Source of the DNA: Bacteroidota bacterium
Lineage (GTDB): Bacteria > Bacteroidota > Bacteroidia > Chitinophagales > Chitinophagaceae
Length of the DNA stretch: 64,000 nucleotides
NCBI GenBank assembly: GCA_023424015.1
Contig: JAFAEM010000048.1
Coordinates: 109,499-173,498, forward strand
Direction: 5' to 3'
In this document: positions 52,588 to 61,856 of the stretch, one piece after another
Layout: each line of letters opens with the position of its first letter
Position numbering within the stretch: position 1 is the stretch's first letter
Notes under the pieces: model-generated
The model's database searches: none
Seen by the model: the letters and a program-made list of their open reading frames with translations, nothing else
Told to the model about the DNA's origin: nothing
Program-made: the position numbers and the translations under genes

Positions 52588-53580
52588 ATGGCAGGCACCA
52601 ATCGAAAAAAAATTAAAAGGGCGACAGTTATTTACTGGCTCATGCTTTTTTATATCATAGCAGCGCTGGCCTGGTGGCTGATCTCATTGCAGCGCCAGAG
52701 CTCGGAACTGGCCGATTTCAAACTACGCGAGCTCAATGCCACCGTTGACAGTTTGATTTACCCTGAACAGTACCGCAACGGTTATAATAGTGTCACGAGT
52801 TTCAGGAAACGCGAAGCGTTTAAACATATCGGGGAAGGTATTTTCTTTTTTGCACTGATCATCCTGGCTGCCATTGTTGTTTACCGGACTGTCAGGAGCC
52901 AGTTCAGGCAACAGCAACAGCAGCAAAACTTCATGATGGCTATCACTCATGAGCTCAAAACTCCGATCGCGGTGGCGCGGCTCAACCTGGAAACCATGCA
53001 GAAATATGAACTGGAACCGGAAAAACAAAAAAGACTGATCCATAACACGCTGGAAGAAACAACCAGGCTCACTTTTCTCACCAACAATATCCTGATCGCT
53101 TCACAGCTCGAAGGTGGCGGCTATCAGTTTACAAAAGAAGAACTGGACCTGTCGGACCTTTTAAAAGACTGCGTCCAGGATTTCAGGAATCGCTTCTCCG
53201 ACAGAACATTCATGGAACTGTCCGAACCAGATGTTGATATAAAAGGCGACGCGCTGTTAATGCAGATACTTATTAATAACCTGCTTGAAAACGCCGTTAA
53301 ATATTCTCCCAAAGAGTCGCCCATCACAGCTAAGTTGAAAAAGTCAGAGTCCCTGATCCAACTGGAGATCTCCGACGAAGGGCCTGGCATCCCTGATGAG
53401 GAAAAGAAAAAAATATTCACCCGCTTTTACCGTATCGGCAGTGAAGCAACGCGCAAAACCAAGGGCACCGGCCTGGGTTTGTATCTTTGCAGCCGGATAG
53501 CTCACGACCACAATGCGGACATTTTGGTGACAAACAATACTCCCCACGGCAGTACTTTTGTGGTCAGGTTCTTTATCTGA
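52588..53580 (+). CDS. Membrane sensor histidine kinase
   Basis: 330 aa. Two membrane helices (about 14-35 and 84-102) flank a short ~45-residue periplasmic loop. No HAMP domain is obvious; a Gln-rich linker (RQQQQQQNFM) leads to HisKA with phospho-accepting H121 in ITHELKTPIAV. The HATPase_c domain has INNLLENAVKYSP (N box), DEGPGIPDEEKKKIF (G1) and TKGTGLGLYLCSRI (G2). It pairs with the OmpR-type regulator 34 bases downstream. The small sensor loop suggests sensing in the membrane or via gldH-linked envelope state, which is inference. Confidence 0.93.
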   Translation: MAGTNRKKIKRATVIYWLMLFYIIAALAWWLISLQRQSSELADFKLRELNATVDSLIYPEQYRNGYNSVTSFRKREAFKHIGEGIFFFALIILAAIVVYRTVRSQFRQQQQQQNFMMAITHELKTPIAVARLNLETMQKYELEPEKQKRLIHNTLEETTRLTFLTNNILIASQLEGGGYQFTKEELDLSDLLKDCVQDFRNRFSDRTFMELSEPDVDIKGDALLMQILINNLLENAVKYSPKESPITAKLKKSESLIQLEISDEGPGIPDEEKKKIFTRFYRIGSEATRKTKGTGLGLYLCSRIAHDHNADILVTNNTPHGSTFVVRFFI

Positions 53581-53614
53581 GTTTTTTTGTTCGACTTACT
53601 AAACTATTAAGATC

Positions 53615-54322
53615 ATGAATCAGGACAAAAAGCCTTCCATATTACTGGTGGAGGATGAGGAGAATTTACACGAGGCGCTGAAGCTAAACCTGGAGCTTGA
53701 AGGTTATGGTGTTACTTCCGCATTTGATGGCGTAAGCGCCCTCAATGCCGTGGATAATGAATACTTTGACCTGATCATCCTCGATGTCATGCTCCCCGAA
53801 ATGGACGGTATAAGCGTAGCGGAAACAATACGTATAAGCAATAATGAAGTGCCCATACTGATCCTTAGCGCGAAAAACACCAGCGCAGACCGGGTGCTGG
53901 GACTAAAAAAAGGCGCTGATGATTATCTCACCAAGCCCTTCAATCTCGAAGAACTCCTGCTCCGGGTCAATAAACTGATTGATAAGAATAAAAAACTGCT
54001 TGACAAATCCACGGTGGGTAATAGTTACAGCTTTGGCGACAATGTGATTGACTTCAAGGCACAGGAAGCTTCCACTAGATCACGCCAGAGAATACAGCTT
54101 AGTAAAAAGGAGACCATGCTCCTGAAGCTGTTGATTGAAAATAAAAATGAAGTGGTGCCCCGTGAAAAGATCCTGCAATCGGTTTGGGGATACAATGTCT
54201 ACCCCACTACCCGCACCATCGATAATTTTATACTCAATTTTCGGAAGTACTTTGAAGAAGACAGCCGCAACCCGAAATATTTTCACTCGGTAAGAGGAGT
54301 AGGATACAAATATTCGGAATAG
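53615..54322 (+). CDS. OmpR-family response regulator
   Basis: 235 aa. The receiver domain has the acidic pocket E13/D14/E15, phospho-acceptor D57 (LIILDVMLPEMDG), T/S at LILSAKN and K107 in TKPFN. The C-terminal winged helix (KKETMLLKLLIENKNEVVPR, ...NFILNFRKYFEEDSR, VRGVGYKY) binds DNA. Cognate partner of the preceding kinase. Target genes are not known; no inverted or direct repeat operator was identified near gldH. It is convergent with batD (10 bases). Confidence 0.95.
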   Translation: MNQDKKPSILLVEDEENLHEALKLNLELEGYGVTSAFDGVSALNAVDNEYFDLIILDVMLPEMDGISVAETIRISNNEVPILILSAKNTSADRVLGLKKGADDYLTKPFNLEELLLRVNKLIDKNKKLLDKSTVGNSYSFGDNVIDFKAQEASTRSRQRIQLSKKETMLLKLLIENKNEVVPREKILQSVWGYNVYPTTRTIDNFILNFRKYFEEDSRNPKYFHSVRGVGYKYSE

Positions 54323-54332
54323 CAGGTTAACA

Positions 54333-56126
54333 TCAGGTGTTCAGTTGTGCATCCATTTTTTCAAGCTCAGTCATTGCCTGCAGCAGCAGCTCATCCTTGT
54401 CACCCATACCTTCCACCCCTGTGAAGATGCCAGTTTCGCAGACTGATAATATCGACAGTATAGCCGACTGGCTGTCCTGGTCAATTCCTTTCCGCTGCAG
54501 GTCTGCTGCCAGGCTGTACTTATTTATCTGGCTGCCACTTAAATTCAGGCGCTCACTAAAGAACTTCCAGATACAGTCGCGAAGAATAGCATAAAATGTT
54601 CTTTCGTCGGCCTGCGAAAAAGTGATGGCCGGTTGCAAAATTTCTGCAACAGTCGGAACCCTGTCTGTAACTGGCGGGGGAGCTTCAGCCGCGATTTGGC
54701 GTTTTTTATTTTTTTTAAAAAAGAAAGCGAATGTCAGTCCGGAAATGAGAATGATACCGAGGGTAAGCCAGGTCCAGATTTTTAAATTTTGAGCAGCATT
54801 GGCGTTGCTCGTGTCGCCGGGGTGGACACGGGGACTTTCAAAGCTTGTCACTGCAAACTTCATCGGACTGGTGTGCACATTGCGGTACGCATTTGTATCA
54901 GGATTAAAAAAAGAAAGTTTCACGGAAGGCAGGATATAATTTCCGGCTCGCGAGGAAACAAACCTGTAGTGAAAGTCCCGCTTACCGCTCATCGGGATCT
55001 GCATATGATCGATGGCATCCTCAACAAAGGGTTCAAACCCCTCGATACCCTGTGGCCATTGAATAGCTGGTGGAGATAGCTGGGTAAAATTTCCCTTTCC
55101 AGTTATGCTTATTATGATCTCCCCCTCTTCATTCCTGGCCAGCTGATTTTTTTTCAGGCTTGCTGTGATCTTGAAATTTCCGGTTGCCCCATCATAGTCC
55201 TCGGGTTTGTTTTTTTCAGGTACCGGTTTCACAGTGATGCTGACTGGCCTGGTCGACATGCTGTTTTCGAATACAGCTGTATTAGGATCTTGATACTCAT
55301 CTCGCTCAGGCACGACGCCTTCTATGATCTCCTGTTCCGCCGGCCTGCTGACCTGGCTTTTTGAAAATCTCACCTTATTCTTCACTTCCATGGCATCGAT
55401 CTCGAAACTACCGGCCTGCAGCGGGTATAGCTGTACTTTTCTGACAATATGCACATCAAAATCTTTTCCATCAACCTGCTCGGTACTACTCTTTCGATTG
55501 TCGAGGTTGATCATATCCTGGACTGTGAATCCATAGAAGCCCGGATTCTTTACAATATCAGATCTTGAATCAAGCCGGGAATACAATTTGAAAACAGCGG
55601 TGACGGGTTCTCCCACAAAGCAGCTGGTTTTATCTACCAACACCTTTATAAATAGGTTTCGCCGGATTTTGTCGTATGGATCTTCGCCCGGTCCCAGGAA
55701 AACATCCTCATTTACCTTAACCGCCTGTTGTTTTCTCATTTTTGCAGCGGCTTGTGACGTACTGATCACCTGTATCCATACCTGGTTACTTTTATAAAGC
55801 CTGTTTTCAATCCTTACCGAGGCACTGGGGATAATAAATTTACCTGTGGCAGTAGCGGCCAGGGTATAGACAATGTTCTTCAACTTCCTGGGCCCTGATG
55901 CGCCGTAGGCTGAACCAGTATAAATATTAGGACCACTTACCACCCGGAATCCATTGAAGTCGGGGGCAAAAAACTCGTTGTCCGCATCAGTATCATCCAG
56001 CACATATTGCACCTGGAAGGATTCGCCCACCACAACCGGCCCATTTGTCACAATGGTCTGAAAATCCAGTTGTGCAAATGAACCGAAAGAGGCCAGCAAT
56101 AATATAATTAGCAAACCCTGCTTCAT
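54333..56126 (-). CDS. batD: BatD family protein
   Basis: 597 aa. Signal peptide (MKQGLLIILLLASFGSFAQ), then a series of beta-rich domains (VGESFQVQYVLDDTDADNEF, FVGEPVTAVFKLYSR, KNQLARNEEGEIIISITG), one membrane helix near residue 460 (IWTWLTLGIILISGLTFAFF), and a cytoplasmic domain with TFYAILRDCIWKFFSERLN. BatD accompanies the vWA proteins BatA/B and a MoxR ATPase in Bacteroidota and is linked to stress tolerance. Those partners are not in this window, so it is either a detached Bat gene or a paralogue. Monocistronic by arrangement. Confidence 0.9.
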   Translation of the reverse strand: MKQGLLIILLLASFGSFAQLDFQTIVTNGPVVVGESFQVQYVLDDTDADNEFFAPDFNGFRVVSGPNIYTGSAYGASGPRKLKNIVYTLAATATGKFIIPSASVRIENRLYKSNQVWIQVISTSQAAAKMRKQQAVKVNEDVFLGPGEDPYDKIRRNLFIKVLVDKTSCFVGEPVTAVFKLYSRLDSRSDIVKNPGFYGFTVQDMINLDNRKSSTEQVDGKDFDVHIVRKVQLYPLQAGSFEIDAMEVKNKVRFSKSQVSRPAEQEIIEGVVPERDEYQDPNTAVFENSMSTRPVSITVKPVPEKNKPEDYDGATGNFKITASLKKNQLARNEEGEIIISITGKGNFTQLSPPAIQWPQGIEGFEPFVEDAIDHMQIPMSGKRDFHYRFVSSRAGNYILPSVKLSFFNPDTNAYRNVHTSPMKFAVTSFESPRVHPGDTSNANAAQNLKIWTWLTLGIILISGLTFAFFFKKNKKRQIAAEAPPPVTDRVPTVAEILQPAITFSQADERTFYAILRDCIWKFFSERLNLSGSQINKYSLAADLQRKGIDQDSQSAILSILSVCETGIFTGVEGMGDKDELLLQAMTELEKMDAQLNT

Positions 56127-56259
56127 AAATGGTCGATAAATCTAAGAAAGACAATGCTAAAGCCCGGTTACAAATTTATGGCAGGGTTGATTTGATTTTG
56201 AATGGAAGGTATTGGGCCGGGGCGGTGATTGTAAACAAGACCCTGCCTGGTAAGAACTC

Positions 56260-56967
56260 TTACAGATCACCCAATTGCGGTCGCAGGATGATCTCTTCCA
56301 CGCAGGCCTGTGGAGATAACATGGCTGCCGAGTAGATCATCTTTGCAATATCTTCTGCTTTCATCATGCGCTCTGCTTCAATACCTGAATCTTTCCACGA
56401 ATCCGTAAACGCAGCACCGGGGTAGACGGCAGTCACCTTAACCCCAAATGGTTTCATTTCGTAACGCAGATTTTTTGAAAATGCTGAGAGAGCGGATTTG
56501 CTGATGCTATACGAGCCTCCTCCGGGGTAGGCCTGAATGGCAGCTATGGAACAAATATTAAATATATGCCCGCTATTTTGCCTGATCATTCCCGGAATCA
56601 ATATTCTTGTCAAATGATAGGCCCCAAACAAATGCACAGACATCATTTGTTCCAACGCCCCCTCCTCCTCATCATAGACATTTCCAGGGATAAATGGTCC
56701 GGCATTATTAATCAAAATATCTATCTTGTCTGCCTGTTCCATGATCCACTCTCCGAACTGTTTCACTTCAGCTTTCACGCCTACATCACAGGCCCGGGTG
56801 TATACACTGGTACGTGGAAAACGGCCCTGCAGCTCTTTACCAGTCATTTGAAGTGTTTCTTTATCGCGGGCGCATAAAAAAAGGCTATGACCCTGCTTAT
56901 CTTCCGCAAATGCTTCTGCAATCGCCTTTCCAATACCTTTCGATGCGCCGGTAATAACAATATTCAT
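56260..56967 (-). CDS. Short-chain dehydrogenase/reductase
   Basis: 235 aa from ATG 56967 (MNIVITGASKGIGKAIAEAF). Nucleotide motif TGASKGIG, NNAGP, catalytic Ser/Tyr/Lys in SIAAIQAYPGGGSYSISKSA (Y-S-I-S-K). The frame is open 23 codons further upstream, but those residues (MIPNPLIPNSPEKAL) are translation of a GGATTAG-like repeat and are not protein-like. The substrate is unknown; sepiapterin reductase-like enzymes are the closest look-alikes. Alone on this strand between batD and the nucleotidase. Confidence 0.9.
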   Translation of the reverse strand: MNIVITGASKGIGKAIAEAFAEDKQGHSLFLCARDKETLQMTGKELQGRFPRTSVYTRACDVGVKAEVKQFGEWIMEQADKIDILINNAGPFIPGNVYDEEEGALEQMMSVHLFGAYHLTRILIPGMIRQNSGHIFNICSIAAIQAYPGGGSYSISKSALSAFSKNLRYEMKPFGVKVTAVYPGAAFTDSWKDSGIEAERMMKAEDIAKMIYSAAMLSPQACVEEIILRPQLGDL

Positions 56968-57036
56968 AATGCCGGGTTTTAGCTGCGAAGTAAGAGCTTT
57001 TTCCGGGGAATTGGGGATTAGAGGATTAGGAATCAT

Positions 57037-57273
57037 TATTGTCCGGGAAACTCTGGTGTACTATAAAAACCACGGCGGGCAGGGCGAGCACTGCGAAAAG
57101 CGTCTACGTGTTAAAAAATCTGCTATGGAGAACAGAACATGATGCTAAATATTACGCTGAGTCCGCTGTGTGCGTTGTGGTTTCCTGACACGCATACATT
57201 TAAGCACCGCATCTGACCCAATTCCTGATCCCGGCCCGATAGCCATCAGGACCAAATTCCATAATTTGCATTC
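57037..57273. other. Spacer SDR-yjjG
   Basis: About 240 bases with no gene, only slightly repetitive at its left edge (GGATTAGAGGATTAG, 57015-57029). An ATAATTTG sequence just before the nucleotidase ATG (about 57259-57266) could be its -7 element. Confidence 0.4.
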
Positions 57274-57969
57274 ATGAAATACCGTCATCTCTTTTTCGAT
57301 CTCGATCATACCTTATGGGACTTTGAAGCCAACGCGCACGCTACTCTATCGACGTTATATGAAGAACTTCAATTAAAGGACAGGGGTGTTCATGATTTTG
57401 ACCTGTTCTATAAAAATTACCTGGCGCACAATGAACGGCTATGGGATTTTTATCGCAAAGGGCAGATCAAACAGGAAGAGCTGAGAGTGAGACGTATGAG
57501 GCTAGCCCTGCTCGACTTTAAGATCGCCGATGAAGAGCTGTCCCAAAAAATGAATGTATTGTTCCTCGACCTTTTACCAACACGTAATCTTTTATTTCCT
57601 CACACGAAAGAGGTCCTGGATTATCTGCTGAATAAAAACTATGAACTCCACCTGATCACCAACGGTTTTGAAACGGTGCAGCACAGCAAACTAAAACATT
57701 CCGGCCTTGACAAATATTTTATGGAAGTGGTTACATCGGAAGGGTCCAATAGCATCAAACCAAATAAAGAAATTTTTGATTACGCTTTTAAGAAAACTAA
57801 TGCTAATCCCAGCACCAGTATCATGATCGGTGACACGATAGAAGTAGATATCCAGGGCGCCATCAACGCTGGTATCGACCAGGTTTTTGTAAACCATGCT
57901 GGAATCACACCGGCGATACAGGCCACCTATACCGTAAACTCATTGAAGGAACTGGAGGAAATATTTTAA
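57274..57969 (+). CDS. yjjG: YjjG-type HAD nucleotidase
   Basis: 231 aa HAD-superfamily phosphatase: motif I FFDLDHTLWDF (nucleophile D9, D11), a cap domain of alpha helices (residues 15-90), motif II ITNGF, motif III lysine in SIKPNKEIFDYAF and motif IV IGDTIEVDIQGA. YjjG enzymes dephosphorylate non-canonical pyrimidine monophosphates and clean the nucleotide pool. The match to the YjjG subfamily rests on NERLWDFYRKGQI and LITNGFETVQHSKL. Followed at once by a seven-base repeat array. Confidence 0.9.
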   Translation: MKYRHLFFDLDHTLWDFEANAHATLSTLYEELQLKDRGVHDFDLFYKNYLAHNERLWDFYRKGQIKQEELRVRRMRLALLDFKIADEELSQKMNVLFLDLLPTRNLLFPHTKEVLDYLLNKNYELHLITNGFETVQHSKLKHSGLDKYFMEVVTSEGSNSIKPNKEIFDYAFKKTNANPSTSIMIGDTIEVDIQGAINAGIDQVFVNHAGITPAIQATYTVNSLKELEEIF

Positions 57970-57973
57970 TAAA

Positions 57974-58008
57974 GATGTGAGCTACGAGCGGCGAGCTGAG
58001 AGCTGATA
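57974..58008. repeat. Heptanucleotide array (GCTGTGA family)
   Basis: Five degenerate 7-base units GATGTGA, GCTACGA, GCGGCGA, GCTGAGA, GCTGATA starting 4 bases after the nucleotidase stop. Same family as 29652-29686. Confidence 0.75.
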
Positions 58009-58055
58009 AAAAAACAAGTGTTGCACACCTCCCCTGTAAGGTAGGAAGGGTAGGG

Positions 58056-58712
58056 CTACCATTCAGCAATGGTTGTAACACCGCCTTGGGGGCGGTCGCC
58101 GATTTTTACCATTACTTTTGCATCAAGCGGTAACAGGATATCGACTCTTGATCCGAACTTAATAAATCCCATCTCTTCGCCCTGCTTTACTTTTTGACCG
58201 GGCTGCAGATAGTTGACAATGCGTTTGGCAAGCGCTCCGGCGATTTGTTTCACCAGGATCTCTTTCCCGTCTTTGCGGTACACTACGCTATGTCTTTCAT
58301 TCTCCGTAGAAGATTTCGGATGCCATGCCACCAGGTATTTTCCTTTATGATACTGGCTATACGCTACTTCCCCACTGACCGGGTTGCGGTTCACGTGTAC
58401 GTTAAGAGGGCTCATAAAAATAGAAACCTGTATGCGACGATCGGTAAAGTATTCATCAGCCTGCACTTCCTCAATGACCACCACCTTGCCATCTGCCGGG
58501 GCGACGATCGCATTCTCACTGGAGGTATGTTGCCGCTTTGGCACCCTGAAAAATGATACCATGAAAATAAGCAGCCCGAGCGTGACGATCACGATAATAG
58601 CTGTCAGGATTGGATAGTCAAAACTCAACAGATAAAATGAAAGGAGGTTAATAAGCACCACAATAATAACGCTCCAGGCAATAGTAGGGTATCCTTCTTT
58701 ATGGACGGTCAT
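58056..58712 (-). CDS. psd: Phosphatidylserine decarboxylase proenzyme (short form)
   Basis: 218 aa from ATG 58712 (MTVHKEGYPTIAW, the family start; the frame begins 7 codons upstream). Two N-terminal membrane helices (SVIIVVLINLLSFYLLSF, LTAIIVIVTLGLLIFMVSFF) precede the decarboxylase domain with SPLNVHVNRNPVSG and the self-cleavage site FGSRVDILL, where Ser becomes the pyruvoyl cofactor. The enzyme makes phosphatidylethanolamine from phosphatidylserine. Lipid operon context: 84 bases downstream of cdsA, which supplies CDP-diacylglycerol, with its own promoter TATATTTG at 58731-58738. Confidence 0.94.
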   Translation of the reverse strand: MTVHKEGYPTIAWSVIIVVLINLLSFYLLSFDYPILTAIIVIVTLGLLIFMVSFFRVPKRQHTSSENAIVAPADGKVVVIEEVQADEYFTDRRIQVSIFMSPLNVHVNRNPVSGEVAYSQYHKGKYLVAWHPKSSTENERHSVVYRKDGKEILVKQIAGALAKRIVNYLQPGQKVKQGEEMGFIKFGSRVDILLPLDAKVMVKIGDRPQGGVTTIAEW

Positions 58713-58730
58713 CGGGTTGAAATTGATTTG

Positions 58731-58738
58731 CAAATATA
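58731..58738 (-). promoter_or_regulatory. -7 element of psd
   Basis: TATATTTG on the minus strand, a full match to TANNTTTG, 18 bases before ATG 58712. It supports the shorter start. Confidence 0.5.
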
Positions 58739-58796
58739 GTGAATCGTGACGGGGCTTTGGTTACTTACATTCAAACATTGGGTTGCAGTGAAACGT

Positions 58797-59681
58797 TTAG
58801 AGAATGGCTTTTACAAATAGCCAAACGAATGGCGTGGCAAATACCAACGAATCAAACCGATCTAAAAATCCACCATGACCAGGCATGATTTGTCCGCTAT
58901 CCTTTACACCGGCCATGCGCTTTATCTTAGATTCAAGCAGATCTCCAAAAGTGCCTGTGACAGCTGCAATGGCTGAGATAAATATCAAAAGAATTGAAAA
59001 GTTAAAATCCGGTGAAGAGAACAGGATCAAAGGAAAAACCAGGCTAACTACAACGACGCTCAGGATAATTCCACCCACTGTGCCTTCCCATGTTTTCTTG
59101 GGAGAAATACTGGAAAGCGGGGTTTTGCCTATAAAAGATCCAACGATATAAGCCATTGTATCATTGATCCAGATACTTGCAATGATAACAACAGGAATAA
59201 TGTAACCATAAAGTACAAACACGGTATCGTAGAAATGAATATATTTCCCATTATAAAGATCCATCATCAACCCCCAGCTCAGCGAAATATAAAGAAATCC
59301 TAAAGCCGCAGCACCAAACGAACTCAAATCGACTTTAATCTTTTGAAAAATTCCAATAAACAATAAAATAAATCCCGCTATCGAAACCGGCAATGAAATA
59401 TTCTCCCTGATACCATACCCGGCAACCTGGAAAGTGTTGCCGCAAAACCAAAGCATCAGACCATAGCCGATCAGCATCAATCCAAGCTTTGTATAAATAT
59501 GGAAAGAGGCATTATGAATTTTGCTGATAAGTTTAAAATACTCCCCCCAGCAACCGAAATGGATAATAGAAAAAAGTACCAGGAAACTCCATTGATTCCA
59601 GAGTAATCCCGTCAACATAACGATCACGAATACAATTGCTGTTAATGCCCGCGTTTTAAAAGTTTGCAAGTTAAATGCCAT
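58797..59681 (-). CDS. cdsA: Phosphatidate cytidylyltransferase
   Basis: 294 aa integral membrane enzyme, about eight helices. The CDP-diglyceride synthetase signature is near the C-terminus: SPKKTWEGTVGG, DLLESKIKRMAGVKDSGQ, PGHGGFLDRFDSL. It converts phosphatidic acid plus CTP to CDP-diacylglycerol, the common precursor of phospholipids, in the inner membrane. Its start is 10 bases after the CPBP gene, and psd follows, giving a CPBP-cdsA-psd leftward unit that is common in Bacteroidota. Confidence 0.95.
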   Translation of the reverse strand: MAFNLQTFKTRALTAIVFVIVMLTGLLWNQWSFLVLFSIIHFGCWGEYFKLISKIHNASFHIYTKLGLMLIGYGLMLWFCGNTFQVAGYGIRENISLPVSIAGFILLFIGIFQKIKVDLSSFGAAALGFLYISLSWGLMMDLYNGKYIHFYDTVFVLYGYIIPVVIIASIWINDTMAYIVGSFIGKTPLSSISPKKTWEGTVGGIILSVVVVSLVFPLILFSSPDFNFSILLIFISAIAAVTGTFGDLLESKIKRMAGVKDSGQIMPGHGGFLDRFDSLVFATPFVWLFVKAIL

Positions 59682-59691
59682 GCTAAAGTAT

Positions 59692-60597
59692 TTAAGCCGG
59701 CTGGCTATTGTCGGACGCTCTTTTAAATGCTACAAACAGGATCATCACGACCGGGACAGCCAGGATCCCCCAGAAACTGGTGGCATCCTGTTTCATGGCT
59801 TCCTCGAGTGGCCGGCCCTGCTGTATAGAATAATACAGCACGGTAATCGCCAGTGCATTGTTGATGAAATGGCCTAGTATGCTCAACCACAATTTTCCTG
59901 AATAATGAAATAAGGCACCTAGTACAAGGCCCAAAAAGAAACGTGATAAAAATCCATAAAATGAAAAATGCGCAAGACTGAAAATAACACTCACTACAAT
60001 GATCGACAACCACGGAAGCCCGGTGCCCCTCGTTAAAAAATTCTGCAGGCCTCCACGAAACAAGGTTTCTTCACAAACTGCTGGTATAAACGCCATAATG
60101 ATCAACGCAAGAATATAATCTTTTGCATTCTTCAGGCTGATGATCGCGGTCACCTGTCGGTTGTAGTCCTCTTCCAGTTTATCAAACCTCAGTTTCCAGG
60201 AATCCGGTATGGGCATGCTGTTGGTCAGGTACGATAGTGATGTTGCCACCAGTAGTGACACACCTATAAGCAAAACCACCAAACCCACCTGCCGCATATT
60301 AATACCTGTACCCGAATACCCGAGTAGTTTGATTGGACGCTTGTGTAGTAAAAAAGCCGCCACCACTGTAGGAACAAAAAATCCTAAAACGGCGGTCAGC
60401 GTCTGCACGATTTTCATCACATTACTATATGCCGGATTCTTTAGTCCTTCGGCCATTTCGGTAAAGCTTCTTCCTGTCATCTGCTGCCAGACCAGTCCGC
60501 TTAGAGCTGAAGCCAGTATCAAACCTCCTACGGCAAACGCGATCAGCATAAAGAACCCGGCGGTGTATGAAATCCCTTTCGAATCGTTATCGTACAT
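59692..60597 (-). CDS. CPBP family intramembrane metalloprotease
   Basis: 301 aa from ATG 60597 (MYDNDSKGISYTAGFFMLI); the open frame has 34 more upstream codons with a Pro/Leu-rich composition and no similarity, so I reject them. About eight membrane helices, with the CPBP/Abi motifs EETLFRGGLQ (Glu-Glu, Arg) and FSLAHFSFYG and a third near GHFINNALAI. CPBP proteins are related to Rce1, cleaving or binding membrane substrates; the target is unknown. It starts the lipid gene unit and is divergent from dusB. Confidence 0.88.
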   Translation of the reverse strand: MYDNDSKGISYTAGFFMLIAFAVGGLILASALSGLVWQQMTGRSFTEMAEGLKNPAYSNVMKIVQTLTAVLGFFVPTVVAAFLLHKRPIKLLGYSGTGINMRQVGLVVLLIGVSLLVATSLSYLTNSMPIPDSWKLRFDKLEEDYNRQVTAIISLKNAKDYILALIIMAFIPAVCEETLFRGGLQNFLTRGTGLPWLSIIVVSVIFSLAHFSFYGFLSRFFLGLVLGALFHYSGKLWLSILGHFINNALAITVLYYSIQQGRPLEEAMKQDATSFWGILAVPVVMILFVAFKRASDNSQPA

Positions 60598-60753
60598 AGT
60601 TTTCAGCAATAATGGTGTAAATTTGCAGGCTTCCGCCAAAGCCAGTGGCAGGCCCGGTGGCAGGCAAAAATAGAGTAAGTTGACAGACGAAGCGATCAAT
60701 GATGACTTTCTTTTGTAATTCGTTCAATTTCAGGATCGCTCCCAGCATATATC

Positions 60754-61791
60754 ATGGTTAAAATAGGCAATATCACACTCCCGGATTTCCCGCTGCTTTT
60801 GGCACCTATGGAGGACGTCAGCGATCCCCCTTTCCGTGCCGTTTGCAAGGATAATGGGGCTGACCTCATGTATACGGAATTCATTTCTTCCGAAGGACTG
60901 ATCCGCGATGCCATCAAAAGCAGAAAAAAACTCGACATTTTCGAATACGAGCGACCCGTAGGTATCCAGATTTTCGGTGGCGACGAAGAAAGTTTGTCCC
61001 TGGCTGCCAAAATTGTGGACGTCACCAATCCCGACCTGCTTGATATCAACTTTGGATGTCCCGTAAAAAAAGTAGCACTGAAGGGTGCGGGCGCGGGCGT
61101 ACTTAAAGACATTGACCTGATGGTTAGACTGACATCGGCTGTAGTCAGGTCTACTTCACTGCCGGTGACTGTCAAAACAAGACTCGGATGGGATGACAAA
61201 ACGAAAAATATTGAAGAGGTAGCCGAGCGCCTGCAGGACGTGGGCATCAAAGCGCTGGCGATCCATGGCCGCACCCGTACGCAGATGTACAAGGGCGAAG
61301 CGGACTGGACCCTGATCGGTAAAGTAAAAAATAACCCCCGCATCAAAATACCCATCTTTGGTAATGGCGATATCGATTCGCCTGCTAAAGCGCTTGAATA
61401 TAAAAACCGCTATGGCGTAGATGGCATCATGATCGGCCGCGCAGCCATTGGTTATCCCTGGATATTTAACGAGATCAAACACTTCATGGCGACAGGCCAG
61501 TATCTGCCGCCTCCCACAATCGAAGACCGTGTAGAAGTCTGCCGTAAGCATTTAAAACGCTCGGTGGAGTGGAAAAACCCGGTGGTAGGCATCAATGAAA
61601 TGCGTCGTCACTATGCCAATTATCTAAAGGGTCTGCCCAATATCAAAGAATTTCGCAACAGGCTGGTAACATTGAAAACAGAAGGAGAGATCAATGAAGT
61701 GCTTGATGATATTGCATCAACCTATGCGGGGTTTGAATTCCAGCATATTCCTATTGAGTTGGTGAATTATCATGAGAAGTGCCCGGTGTGA
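60754..61791 (+). CDS. dusB: tRNA dihydrouridine synthase
   Basis: 345 aa TIM barrel flavoenzyme. LLLAPMEDVSDPPFR (FMN), catalytic C102 in INFGCPVKKV, KTRLGWDD, HGRTRTQMYKGEADW, and GNGDIDSP with IGRAAIGYPWIF. Reduces uridine to dihydrouridine in tRNA loops using FMN and NADPH. Sequence order and GxGxxDS region match DusB-like proteins; which tRNA position is modified is not deducible. Stop codon is followed by a seven-base repeat array. Confidence 0.93.
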   Translation: MVKIGNITLPDFPLLLAPMEDVSDPPFRAVCKDNGADLMYTEFISSEGLIRDAIKSRKKLDIFEYERPVGIQIFGGDEESLSLAAKIVDVTNPDLLDINFGCPVKKVALKGAGAGVLKDIDLMVRLTSAVVRSTSLPVTVKTRLGWDDKTKNIEEVAERLQDVGIKALAIHGRTRTQMYKGEADWTLIGKVKNNPRIKIPIFGNGDIDSPAKALEYKNRYGVDGIMIGRAAIGYPWIFNEIKHFMATGQYLPPPTIEDRVEVCRKHLKRSVEWKNPVVGINEMRRHYANYLKGLPNIKEFRNRLVTLKTEGEINEVLDDIASTYAGFEFQHIPIELVNYHEKCPV

Positions 61792-61793
61792 GC

Positions 61794-61849
61794 TGGATAC
61801 TGGATACTGGATACTGGATACTGGATGCTGGATACTGGATGCTGGATAC
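61794..61849. repeat. Heptanucleotide array (TGGATAC family)
   Basis: Eight 7-base units (TGGATAC six times, TGGATGC twice) starting 3 bases after the dusB stop. Same unit as 2556-2625 and the right-end arrays. Confidence 0.9.
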
Positions 61850-61856
61850 TTGCCTG

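Noticed and set aside
56968..57036. N-terminal extension of the short-chain dehydrogenase
   Set aside because: The sequence is a GGATTAG-like repeat and the Rossmann motif should start within a few residues of the true start at 56967.
60598..60699. N-terminal extension of the CPBP protease
   Set aside because: No similarity and no start context; the MYDNDSKG start at 60597 precedes the first helix normally.
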